NCBI GenBank assembly: GCA_963402885.1
Contig: OY727095.1
Coordinates: forward strand, 7,011,001 to 7,075,000
Source of the DNA: Antedon bifida
Lineage: Eukaryota > Echinodermata > Crinoidea > Comatulida > Antedonidae
Direction of reading: 5' to 3'
Length of the DNA stretch: 64,000 nt
The notes under the pieces are model-generated. The model did no database searches. It was not told where the DNA came from and worked only from the letters and a program-made list of their open reading frames with translations. This document shows, in pieces, positions 34,646 to 46,149 of this stretch. The number at the start of each line of letters is the position of its first letter. Position 1 is the first letter of the stretch. Position numbers and translations under genes: made by a program.

Positions 34646-36045
34646 AGTTCAAGCCAAAACAAACATCCTTTAACAGTTTCTGTTATGTAATTTTTTTGGT
34701 TTGAAAATTATTTCTGGAATTTCTAAAATTATTCCCAGAATGTTAAGGGTGGCTGGGAACAATTTATAACAGTACTTACAGGTTTGCAAAGGCTTCCTGG
34801 CTGGGTGTTTTATTGAAATTAGGCAGGATGAAAGGCCATAAAATTAAATTAAATTAGATTTTTTTTTTTTTTTTAGGCTGGTTTTATGTGTGGAAATACT
34901 GCATTTTACGATTGAATTGTAAACGTTTGCTACTATAGTGACTTTGATTGTTATTGTACAGAGTGTGAGTTGAGGCATAAGTGTAGAGAGAAGTTGGACA
35001 GAGTGAGAGAGGAAGGCCAGATGGTGTATGCAGGACGGCGAGCAGAAGAATGCATGGGGGTAGTATGAGGCAGGGTGGTGAGAGGGCCAGGCAAGGTGGT
35101 GTGAGGGCCAGGCAAGGTGGTGAGAGGGCCAGGCAAGGTGGTGAGAGGGCCAGGCAGGGTGGTGAGAGGGCCAGGCAGGGTGGTGAGAGGGCCAGGCAGG
35201 GTGGTGAGAGAGCCAGGCAGGTCTAACCTTGAGGTGCATGGAGTACCGAGTAGGTAAAATGCAGAGGTAGAGTGTAGTAAAGAAGTGCAAGCGGGGAAAA
35301 GGTCAAGTTGATTATGTAACTTAACTTATGTAACCATAACATTTATGAACCTCCAAAATGGTATACTATTCGTGTTTTGTCCAATTTGAATACAATAGAT
35401 GCACTTGACTAAAATTTGATCACTTCCTGTGACCTTGAAAATGGAGTCACATATCCCAAGTACAAAAGGTGATTATTCAGTGTTGTATCTAGGATGCTAT
35501 GCAAAATATATTATGATACGCGATCAAATGATAAGGATTTATTTGGAATTTGAAAAAAAATTATAAATGTGTGTATTGAAATAAATCGGTTATGGAATTA
35601 CTCCTATGCTGTCTACTAAAAAGAAAAATATTAAATGAAGATTTAAGATTTTAAATGTTTATTCATAATACCATATCAACCAAAACAATTTGTTTTTTAT
35701 TAACACAGCAAGACTTTGGAAAGAAAGTTTCATATCAACAGTTGAAAGATGAAGCCAATGAAGTTATTTTAAGACATAACAATCTATCAAGAGACCTGGA
35801 TGTTGGAGTAGCAATAAGTTTATCAAGTAGAAGATAGCTAGTGATAAGAAATAAAAAACATGACTTAAACTTTCGTAAAAGTATCATTAAGCTGATGAAA
35901 TGGATGGTATAAACAAGGCCAATGAAACGTAGCATTCAAGTTAGGGCTCAGGACGAGCGCTTAAAACTTTAAAGTTAGACTTGATTTAGTTCTTTTACAG
36001 AAAATCAAAACGTTGAATATACAGTCAGTGAATGCTTTGCTGCCC
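34646..36045. other. Intergenic: SOUL gene upstream region to UCHL5 3' end
   Basis: No gene seen. The large open frame at 34844-35290 is an artefact of a 21-bp minisatellite. The frame at 35655-35837 has no recognisable features. Confidence 0.5.
35065..35222 (+). repeat. 21-bp minisatellite, about 7-8 units
   Basis: Unit GGTGGTGAGAGGGCCAGGCA plus one base. GC-rich purine strand. Confidence 0.9.
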
Positions 36046-39000
36046 TCACTTGACACTCTCTTTTTTCTTAGCCTCTTCTTTCTGGGCTGCTTTTTCCTTG
36101 GCCTGAAAAATACCAATTTGAAATCATGTTATTCATGAAAATACATTTGTAAAATTTTATAGTGATATAATTCATTTGACATATTCAAACATGTCTTTCA
36201 TTATGCTATATTTAAAGCTCTGTCTACACTATCAAAAAGTGTGATGTGCCCAAATATGGTAGTGATATGCCCAAATACAGTAGTGATATGACATCATCGT
36301 TTCTATATATGGGCACATCACATTTTTTTGTCACATAAAATTTGATAGTCTAGACAGAGCTTTATGGTGTCCCATGGACGTAAACACCAGTACAGTTGGT
36401 CTGGTTACAAGCGGACTACATTTTTTTTTAGATTAATCTTCACATCAATGAATAATAGTATATTAAAAATAGGGACAATTGGTCCGTACCACAACTGCCC
36501 CTCACTGTCTACCACTCCAAGATTTCCTCTAGCAACTGCACCACTTTAAAGGCGAATTTACACAGACGAGCGGTAACGGTAATAAAAATATAGAATCTGT
36601 GATATTCCTTATGACCATTTACACACAACGCAGAGGGTGACGGGCGGTTTCCATTCAGGATAGATACAGATTCTACGTGGGAGAAGCTATGCGATTTTCC
36701 GCTTGCCATTACCGCTCGTCTGTGTAAATGGCCTTAAGTAGAGTTGCTAATGCTCTGTGTTTAGCATTTTGAGAGTTGACTTAAGTTCTTTTAACGCTCA
36801 CCTTCTGAACAAGTGGTACAAGTTTATCCTTATCTGCTAACACTTGTAATAGTTCCATGATTAGTGGTAAGTAATTATGTTTTCGTCTAATGTTTTCAAC
36901 CTGAAAAAGTAATACAATAATTACTCCCTAATGTTAATATAACATAGATATAATTCCAAATCACAACATTTTTATCATTTCAACCTGTGAATGTGAACAA
37001 TTACTTCCTAATGTTTTTTTTATTTTTTATTTCATACATATCCAACAGCAAGTAACTCTTATGGGATGGATAAACTATACACTAATATATGAACTAAGTC
37101 TCACTTCTCACTGGCTTCTGGAGTGGAGTAGAAACAGTCATGAATTACCCTGGCTTTTTCTACTTCACTCTCTAAGCCTCATGAAGAAAAATTCCTGAAT
37201 GATCGGAATCAAAACGGTACTGGGTATGGTCTACTAGCGTTCCTGCTTCCAAAAGTCATCCATTCATAGAAGCACTGATGAAGAAAGTCTATCCGTGGTG
37301 ACTAATAGAGTGTGGTCCCAGGACATGACTACACTTCAGCTTCAGTTTATAGAAGTTTGAACATTTTTATTAGAAATAGATTATACGATGTTTAACAATA
37401 GTGTAAATAGTTTGATTTATTGATTTTGTATAATGTATATTAGTTTGATATGTGTTGAATTAGTTAATTCATTATTAATTTTATATACACATTTAAATAT
37501 CGTTTAGTTATAAATAGATGATGTTGTTATATTATTTTATTCCAAATCACAAAATTACCACTTTGAGCTACTGAATTCCAAAAAGTCCAGTTAAAGTTAT
37601 TTTTAGACCACACTTACTTGATATTGTTGCATTTTTTTATTTTCTTGTTCAATTTTTTCTTGTAGCCGAGCCATCTCTGCTTCCATGTTACATACTAATG
37701 ACTCAGTATTGTCCGTTTCCATGTCTTCAGGCTTAAAAAGAAGATCAGACATTTTAAAATCTAAAGCTCTGTCTACACTATCAGTGGAAAAAGTGTGATG
37801 TGCCCAAATAATTATGGTTGTGATATGACATCATCGTCACATAAAGTTTGATAGTGTAGACAGAGCCTTATACACCGCTACACACATTGCTAAATGTTGA
37901 CCTTTGAACTCCTATGTTGTTTACAACCTACCAAGTCTATCCTTACCTCATTCTGTTTGTCATTCAATTTCTCTGCAAGTTGGCTTAGTTTTTGTTCATA
38001 CACCATCTTAAGATCTGACACTATGGCCATCAAGTTGAAATGTATTTCTTCAGCATTATACCTAAATGAACATAATTTAATATTAAAATCATATATTTTG
38101 TAATGTTCAATGTTATAAGAAAATAATATACAGTCAACTCTCCTAATAGCGGACACACTTGGGCTAGCCTAACACAGTATGTCTGGTTTTCAGGAAAGTC
38201 TGGCATTCCGAATATGTTTTTACTTGTGAAAATTAATTTGGGACTTTTTGTGCTGTACCTTAAGAAATGTCTGGTTTGGATTTTTAGAGAATCCGGTATT
38301 GGCAGAGTTGACTAATGAGTATTTATATGATCTACACCTATTTATTTATTTATTTATTTATTTTATTTAATTTTCAGGCACACATACATGACAACACAGC
38401 GGTGCAGCACCCTGAGGATTGCCATGAGTGCAAAGCACTATCGAGATGGCTCTCCATATACTGCACTAGAACATATAAGACAAACATATACACAAGATGC
38501 TCTACATAGACAAAGACTTATTATCAAAATCTTACTTGCTAATTCTTTCTTCAATTGCTGGCGTCGCTGTTTTCAACCAATCATCTTGGTCACATTTTCC
38601 TTAAATATATACAAAATAATGTCATTCAATAAATCCATTATGGCAATCTAGCATGTATATGTTGTAAGAACACAACCTAAGTTCATTGAAATCAGACAAA
38701 GGGAATCCAACAACAGGATGCTGATCTCGTGAGATCAAAGGGTTTATCTGTGGCTGCAAACATGATCAGTTCCACACCCCTTAACATAGACACTGTCCAC
38801 CACGGAAAATGTGTAACTAGTACAGTACTGTTGGTATTTGTCGCAGCCAGACATAAGATCAAAGGACTGTTACGAGTTTTTATGTTGGCAAGGCGAGCTC
38901 GGAGTCCTTTTGTTGATTGCATTGATCAGACTGGGGAGATTCTGACTACCATTAGTTTGTATAAAACAATGTTTGTCTTACCTAAGTCTATTGGGCCATC

Positions 39001-41911
39001 TTTTAACCCATCCAGCTCATAGAGTCTACCATCAATCGGCATGAAACCCACAAAATGGAACGCATCAGAATCTTTAGACATACTCTTGTCAAACTCAAAC
39101 ATCTGTTGCCTAGGAAAAACAACAAATAAATATTGGATTGAATGAAGGGGTGGAAGTAAAGGCCAAGAAGAGATCAGGATATCAACAGGTGAAGGGGTGG
39201 AAGTAAGGGTCAAGAAGAGGTCAGGATATCAACAGGTGAAGGGGTGGAAGTAAGGGTCAAGAAGAGGTCAGGATATCAACAGGTGAAGGGGTGGAAGTAA
39301 AGGTCAAGAAGAGGTCAGGATATCAACAGGTGAAGGGAGTGGAAGTAAAGGTCAAGAAGAGGTCTGGACATCAATAAGTGAAGGGGTGGAAGTAAAGGTC
39401 AAGAGGTCACGATATCAATAGGTGAAGGGGGTGGAAGTAACGATCAAGAAGAGGTCAGGCTATCGATAGGTGAAGGGGTGAAGGAAAGGTCAAGAAGAGG
39501 TCATATCAATAGGTGAAGGGGTGGAAGTAAAGGCCAAGAGGTCAGGATATCAATAAGTATTTTATTTTGTAATAATTGCTAAATGAAGATGATTTTAAGA
39601 CGTATTTAATTAAAATACCATAAAACCTCGAAAATAAGGGCTCTTTCTTATTTAGGACTCTTGGGTGGGCTCCATTTCGAGATGGGCTTTTATTCGAGAA
39701 TACATTTACAAACTTATTGTTTTACGGTAGTAAGATGGATGTTTTTTTTATATGTAGAATTAAATACTGTACCTTGAAAAGCTGTTGTGCACTTGTTTAA
39801 TAGTGTCTGAGTTACTGATACTCAAACCTTTCATCTAGAAGAGAGAATAAAAAGGAAACAACTTATTAAAATCTGGACAGTTCTAGAGTTCAGAAAGATC
39901 CATTTAAAGTATAAATACTGTATGTGTATAAAACATAAAATGAAATAATTGTTGATGACCTATGACATGGTATGCCAAGTTATGTAATGATAGAAACACA
40001 GACGATGTGGTCAGCATTTCCAAGTATGATATAGTTTCTCAAACCATTTAAAATGTATACATCTAGAAAGGTCAAAATATATGTTCTTATTAACTTACAG
40101 TGGGGTCAAATGACTGTGAGAATTGCTTGAAGTCTGTCAGTGTAGGGCCTAGGTTGAAATCTTTGTGCTTACAGTTGAGCAGGATGCTTAAGATGGCTTG
40201 AGTCGCACACGCATTGTTAATAACCTAAAACAAATATATGGAATGTGAACATAAAATAGTGTGAAGCCTTAGTGGTAGCTTGGTGGTTAACATGCTTCTG
40301 CCTTCCAATCCCAAGGTCCAGGGTTCAATCCTGATCTAATACCAGGGTTGTAACTCACGATTCTTTCAACTCCACTCTCAAATGAGACTTAGATTACAAA
40401 CACGGTAAATAGAGTTTACAAAGCAAAAATTAATATGCTACTCAGTTCTGTTTACCTGTTTAGCAAAAAAGATTGTGTTGAGTCGGTCATCTCTTACAAT
40501 GCTCCCTGCTCCTTCGATCCCTGGCTTCCACTTAAAAAGAAAAATTAATCCATGTACTGGTCTGTTAAGAAGAGAAATAAAATGAAAGTAAGACAAAACC
40601 TAATAATTAATTGGTCTATTAATTAATGTTGTCTTAAGTGAAACAGGGAGGCAAAGAGTTTTACTCGTATAGGCTGCCTCCTCTCATAGTGTTTATGTGT
40701 GAGTCATTATGTTCATTTGAAAGTGTTGAGTGTTGGGCTTGAAACAATAAGGTTTATTGCAAATTGCGTGAGCGATGCATAATGGGAAGGTTTTGGGAGC
40801 AATAGCGCCACCACCAGTATATACAGTTTGTATTATACGGTGGGGCTATTGCTCCCAAACCCTTTCCATCATGCATTGTGCAATGACGTTTCTCGCGAAA
40901 TCAAGGTATTTGCGATAAACCTTATGTGGTAAGGTAAAGAATTCCATGTGTTTATGATACATATATCAAAGAAAGAACTCTACTAAAGCTATTAAATGGG
41001 AGTGATTACAATTTGTTTGAATAAATTATAAATGTATTCACTTTAAGTCTGCAAAACTTGTTTCATCTAAACTCCATATTTCTTCTACTTGGACACCAGT
41101 GGTTCCTGTAAAAAGTAAGTAATTAAATAATTGTATATTTTGATGAATGTTATTGTTAATGAAATATTATATTAAAATGATATTCATTTAGATATAATAA
41201 TAGTATTAGCGTTCATGTAGACTACATACAGTGCAGTACCTATCACATTGTTTCAAGCCCAACACTTAACACTTTCAAACTACATATGACTATTACACAT
41301 AAAGAAACACTATGATGAGAGGAGGCAGCCTATACGAGGAATACTCTTTGCCTCCTTATTTCACTTAAGGTAAGCATCATTTAAGGTAAGTACCCTAGCC
41401 TAACCTAATACTAATAGTATTAATTGAACCAACAAAGTCAAATACTATTATTATTAAATTAAAAAGAAGAGCCTGCCCTTTCTTCTTTTTGAAGAAGCAG
41501 TGCATGGAAAGTATGGCCTAATACATTTGACATACAGAATAGAATAGTGCCAGAATAAAGGAATATGGCACAATACATGTCATTATGCCTAGCCCAAATA
41601 TCATAAGCTAGGCCTAGCAAGGTAGGCCAACTGTAGTGTGTATAGTAAGTATAAGTATGAGCTCGTGCGTGTGCCATCATCAAGAAGATGATGATGCATA
41701 CTTCTTCTGCTGCCTTCCTGGCCTAGCATATATACTATTTATCTCGGTCAGTGCTTAAGGTAAGAAACTGTTTGCGGGATCCCTGTTTGCATATATACTA
41801 ACATTAATAGAAGACAAAAATATATGTGCACTTACCAAATCCTTTGATTAATTCAGTAAATACACCAGGATCACTTTCAATCAGACACCAATCTCCCGCT
41901 GCTGCCGACAT
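36046..41911 (-). CDS. UCHL5: Ubiquitin carboxyl-terminal hydrolase L5 (UCH37)
   Basis: Eleven exons: 41836-41911, 41042-41105, 40456-40561, 40099-40224, 39773-39834, 38982-39109, 38536-38599, 37947-38061, 37618-37731, 36802-36900 and 36046-36102. They total 1011 nt, 336 residues; human UCHL5 has 329. The protein starts [20 protein letters not shown]. The triad of this peptidase C12 enzyme is present: Cys88 in NNACATQ, His163 in DAFHFVG and Asp178 in RLYELDG. The C-terminal ULD/KEKE part ([14 protein letters not shown] and the Lys/Glu-rich [14 protein letters not shown] tail) is the region that docks on Rpn13/ADRM1 in the 26S proteasome or NFRKB in INO80. The enzyme removes ubiquitin from chains. 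All intron phases fit and no lesion was seen. The introns carry two MITE-1 copies, two other foldbacks, a 47-bp minisatellite and a SINE. Confidence 0.95.
36214..36362. mobile_element. Family 1 MITE in the last UCHL5 intron
   Basis: Both termini present. The left arm lacks part of the AACTAGTTTGAC segment. Confidence 0.75.
36548..36736. mobile_element. piggyBac-like MITE in UCHL5 intron 10
   Basis: Inverted ends TTTACACAGACGAGCGGTAA and complement. TTAA borders each side (TTAAAGGC and GGCCTTAA), the target site of piggyBac. Confidence 0.6.
37763..37866. mobile_element. Family 1 MITE, short form, UCHL5 intron 8
   Basis: Internally deleted: intact termini but a much shortened centre (104 bp). 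Confidence 0.7.
39143..39558 (+). repeat. 47-bp minisatellite in UCHL5 intron 5, about 9 units
   Basis: Unit GAAGGGGTGGAAGTAA, then GGTCAAGAAGAGGTCAGG and ATATCAACAGGT. Begins about 33 bp upstream of exon 6 (acceptor side). Confidence 0.9.
40263..40400 (+). mobile_element. tRNA-derived SINE in UCHL5 intron 3
   Basis: Plus-strand A box TAGCTTGGTGGTTAACATGC and B box AGGGTTCAATCCTG, spaced as in a tRNA. Confidence 0.6.
40633..40747 (+). repeat. Left arm of an intronic inverted-repeat pair around UCHL5 exon 2
   Basis: CTTAAGTGAAACAGGGAGGC through TTGGGCTTGAAACAAT. The complementary copy is at 41246-41369, across exon 2 (41042-41105). Confidence 0.8.
40748..40924. mobile_element. Foldback element with AAGGTTTATTGC ends, UCHL5 intron 2
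   Basis: Ends AAGGTTTATTGCAAAT and GCGATAAACCTT. Inner arms GGGAGCAATAGC and GCTATTGCTCCC are inverted. Confidence 0.65.
41246..41369 (-). repeat. Right arm of the same inverted-repeat pair
   Basis: Reverse complement of 40633-40747 with scattered mismatches, in UCHL5 intron 1. Confidence 0.8.
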
Positions 41912-42424
41912 TTTGAATGTTTTTGTAGAGTGCGCCACCTATAATCATATCGCAAATCCATCATACCATCATCATCCATCATCATCATCAAAACGTCACA
42001 ATTTTATTCATAATGTAATTTATGTATTACTACCAAAAGTTTGAACATGCTTAGAATACAATCTTAACAAATAAATCAACTTAAAAATGTACCAAATTTC
42101 TAAATTTTATTCAATAAAATTTACATTAGTCATGAAATATTATGATACTTGATTACGATTGCCGGGCCGGATCATGATGATTAGGGCCTACAACATGAGC
42201 AATTATAATTATATTATATTATACTCTATGCCTAAATGGTGTGAAGAATAATTATTAGACATATGCTTGCGGTACACAACGAATTACTCATATTAAAAAT
42301 GTACACCTTACTATAATATATTACGTTTAGGCTACAGAAAGAAGTTCCGTCATTAACGAGTAGTATTTCAAAACATTGAACCATTGGATGAACTGTAACG
42401 TATGTGTTTACCGAAAAATATTTA
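41912..42424. promoter_or_regulatory. UCHL5 upstream region / ERI-A 3' flank
   Basis: Only 513 bp separate the UCHL5 start codon from the stop codon of ERI gene A, both on the minus strand. UCHL5 promoter elements and the ERI-A polyadenylation site must share it. I see no distinct TATA box. A CATCAT repeat lies at 41967-41990. Confidence 0.4.
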
Positions 42425-44308
42425 TTAGAAAAACTTTAATGTCCATTTCCGATTGAATCGCTCATTGGTACTGAATGCAAACTCCGGACGTTTTCCTCGA
42501 ATACCTTTCATAATCTTCACGATAATCTTGGCATCATCTAAAGCTCTGTGTAGCTGACCGTCCATTTCAATTCCTAAATTAAATAAAACCTCTACGTTAC
42601 TTTAACAAACATTTTAGTAATAGTTTGTTTTAAACATCATTTTATTGGTGTCTATTATCAGCGGATAGCAAAACGCTATACCTAATCTTTTGAAGCGATG
42701 ATATTGCAACTACAAGAAGACATCACATACCTAGCCTCTTTGTCATTGCATTGATGGTAAAGGAGCTGCGGTCAGATTTGCGCGTGCGCACAGCATACAT
42801 AAAGTGTTTTTTTATGTTGCTAAAACTGTTAGCCCATCTTGGATATTCGATTTCAGAGAGTTTGCATTGATGTTGTAACCACTGGTTACAATCAAAGACT
42901 CTGGAGAGAAAAAAAGATAAAGTAAATTATAATAATTCCACGATACTAATATATATAATAAATCAATTAATATAAATTATTAATAACTTACTTTTAAATA
43001 TTTCATGAAGTTAACGAATATGTAAATTTAAGACAAGCATTTGAATGTAGAGTTAAATTATTACCCGTCTGTGACTAGAATGAAGTTTTTGTCTTCGATG
43101 AGCAATCCGCTACTTCTCATCCACGCCAACATCTGACTATAAACCTCTGGAAATGTATCCGCATTATCAACGTCATCCTGAAAAAAGAGCAATGTCCACT
43201 ACAAATCATCAATCAATAAAGTTAACATTTATTTCTTTCAAATAAAAATAGCAATCTTTCAATTTACAAATATTATATGAAAATAAAACAGACTAGAAAA
43301 GAAAGAAGTGTATAAACAAATGGTAATAAATTTCTTTACGTTTTGAAAGTCACAAAAAGTAAAATCAAAAGAAAAAATCAAGAGAAACCTGTGTTGGGCA
43401 GGCCATAACTATTAATAATAATACACTTTCATATGCAGTAACACAACAAAAACAAACACACAAATACTGAACACAAGACACAAACAGAAAAGGGGCAAAA
43501 CAAAGGAAGCTGATCGACTGCAATGAGTAGAGGTATTTATTTTTTACTTTTTCTTTTATTATTATTTATAAGTAAGTTAAATGTTGTGGCAAAGCACATG
43601 GGCGTCTTGTCTTTAAAGCTCTGTCTACACTATCAAACTTTATGTGATAAAAAATGTGATGTGCCCATATATGGTCATGAAGATGTCATATCACTACCAT
43701 AATGAGCATATCACTACCATAATTGGGCACATCACACATTTTTGTCAAACTAGTTCGAAAGTGTAGACAGAGTCATAAGAAGACACCTTGGTGGAGTTTG
43801 TTTTGGATACGAGTACCTACATTTGGAAACGTATGATGCAGTGGTATCAACTTAACTATATACATTGTCGTGATTTCAAATGACAATAACATAATGAATA
43901 AATCGATATATTTATGTATATAATCATAAATGCTAGCATTGTTTAGTTTATATATACAGCGATATACAATGCCTTGGCTTACCTGTGTGATCTTCAAAAG
44001 ATCCAGACAAAACGGCGACAATTGCGGGTTTACAACTGGCTTAACAAACTCCTGAAATTCACTGATCTGAAGAAAAAATCATTCTAAAAATGGTAAGTGG
44101 GAGGTCGTCCGTCATATGGAAAGAACCTGTGCTTTATGCTTGTATTTTCATTAAAATATTTAAAGCAAACATTAAGTCTTACTTGATTCAGTCTTGAATC
44201 CAGTATGACTGCCCCGATGATCTCAGTAATCTCCGGGTCCCAGTCTGGCTGCGGAGGTTGATTACACGTCGCCTCCAGATCAATAACTAGAAACTTATAG
44301 CGAACCAT
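42425..44308 (-). CDS. ERI1-like DEDDh 3'-5' exoribonuclease, gene A
   Basis: Five exons: 44183-44308, 43983-44066, 43065-43177, 42731-42900 and 42425-42573 (642 nt, 213 residues). Exonuclease I motif FLVIDLEATC (Asp10, Glu12); family-typical LSPFCLDLLKITQ and NADTFPEV; ILVTDGVFDCNQW (Asp111 region); and DGQLHRALDDAK with His173 and Asp178 in the H-x4-D spacing of DEDDh enzymes. ERI1-type enzymes trim 3' ends of small RNAs, histone mRNA and 5.8S rRNA. This protein is a bare nuclease domain with no SAP domain, closer in size to ERI3 or Snipper-like proteins. Compared with B-E it has an extra Ile in EITEIIGAV. It is the most diverged of the complete copies. Intron 2 contains a MITE. Confidence 0.9.
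43615..43773. mobile_element. Family 1 MITE in ERI gene A intron 2
   Basis: Full length; last bases diverged (CAGAGTCATA). Confidence 0.7.
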
Positions 44309-46149
44309 CTAAACAAAAAGATTTTAGATTTCATTAAAGCTTGGTTCTCACTAGCGACGCATCGCAAGGACGTATAAACGCAACGTAAGTGAATCGACCA
44401 ATCTCAAGTGATTGATTATTCGAACAGTGGCTTGTCATTAGTCAACAATTCGCATGCGTTGCGCGTACGTCCTTGCGTTGAGTCTGAGAAAACATACAAT
44501 CTGCTCGGATCATCTTTCATTTGGAAGATGAGTTAGATTGAAAATTTTCCCAATACAATTGTTTACATAACCTACCTTCTTATTCTATATTAATGTAATA
44601 AACTTTTGTTCAGATAAACTTGATTGATGAGTATTTTTCAACAGTGTAAAATATCCAATCGAGAGTCAATTTATATACCGTACTCTATAGTAGGCCTATA
44701 TCCTCATCAACGCTAATAATTTGGGAATTTCCAAAGGCTACAAGAAGTAGGCCTAGGCTTATGTGGGTTGACAATGACAATGGCAATGATTTATTTATTT
44801 CTTTATCGACCCTTCAGGGTATGAATGAATATTCTTTCAACCTTATACCAACCTTGATTACCAACAATACTAATAAATAAACAAACGAAATAAATAGGCC
44901 GGCCTCTATTTGAAAGTTATAAATAGATTCCATCAATGACGCAAGTTGACAACAACATAGCACAACGCGAGTTGATCAATCACGAGCAGTTCGGATGCCA
45001 CCGCTTGTGAAATACTTCGCGCACGTCCTTACTTTGCGCACGTCCTTGCTTTGCGCACGTCCTTGCTTTGCGTCGTAGGAAAACGCTTATAAAGTCGTTG
45101 TAAGTGGAATCACAATCATTATAAAATTGTTTCCACCATTAATATCTCATTTTTTCGGATCAGCAGATTTAAAAATACTGAACAATGAAGCTCAAATACA
45201 AGTCCACAAATTCATTCATGCATCGAGATATAGTCAACAGCGTATTTTTAGTGATAGATGTATCTACCTCATAAACTGCGAAAGATCGAATTATTGTTGC
45301 TAATATTAATAATTTCAAATGACAAGACAGATTATTATAATATTATTATGTTTTATTATATTACGTAACAACTTTGTAACCGAGCATTGTTATTTATGTT
45401 AATAATATTATAAAATAATTAAGTAGACCATGTATTAATTAATTCCATTTCAGCAATGAGTAACAACAATACTTTATCAGTCCAGGGGGAAAATGGAAAA
45501 AAGCTTCCCACTTTCTAGGAGTTTTATATGGTTAAGTAATCAGATAGTCTAGTGTACTGTTATGTCACTCTGTAACATGACCACCATTTCTCCCTAACTG
45601 TTATGTTGATATAGTTTGCGGTACACACCACGTATATACATTTCTAAAGAACTGTTGAGTTTCCCGACGGACAATACTTTACATTTAACTATTATCATGG
45701 TGTACCGAAATCATTCACCACAATGAATAGTTTACCCATAATTTCCAATATCCAAAATTAAACCTGATACCAGATATAAAGACACTGTTGAATTGCACGA
45801 TGGACTGTGTCATTCGCGTGTAAACTCACATTTACCCCCAAGTAGCTCTTAATAACGCACAATATAATAATGAAAGCACTCAGAAACTGAGTGAAGTACT
45901 TGGCAACATATTGCCACAGAGGGCGCATGTTGAAAGAAAGTTTTTTGCTTTGTGTATTAGCTATACATTGTTCAATCAAATCCTGCTGGGCTTTATAATT
46001 TTATTTTGCCAAGTAAAAAAAAGGACGATGTGTCCAATTAGAATGAAATAAAATGTGATACATGTTTATCAGATATACAATAAATATAATATACAAATGA
46101 TGATTAATCGAACCGTCAATACGTTTTTTTACGTGGTGTTACCGCAAAC
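44309..46149. other. Spacer between ERI genes A and B
   Basis: Holds a foldback fragment (44338-44485), short GCGCACGTCCTT tandem units (about 45017-45066) and a 73-codon minus-strand open frame (45758-45979) with a hydrophobic centre. That frame recurs at 52930-53151 only because the segment was duplicated, so its conservation is not evidence of coding. Confidence 0.5.
44338..44485. mobile_element. Family 2 foldback near ERI gene A
   Basis: Begins AGCTTGGTTCTCACTAGCG and ends GTCCTTGCGTTGAGTCTGAG. Its interior marks the left edge of the segmental duplication. Confidence 0.55.

Noticed and set aside
34844-35290. 148-codon open frame rich in AWPSHHP repeats
   Set aside because: It is the translation of a 21-bp minisatellite (35065-35222). 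No start context, no splice partners and no family features.
35655-35837. Possible small gene between the SOUL gene and UCHL5
   Set aside because: A 60-codon frame without domain or splice partners. Overlapping antisense frame of the same quality.
28237-44308. Operon-like co-transcription of the same-strand genes
   Set aside because: Each gene has its own start and UTR space, there is no spliced-leader signal visible, and shared orientation alone is weak evidence.
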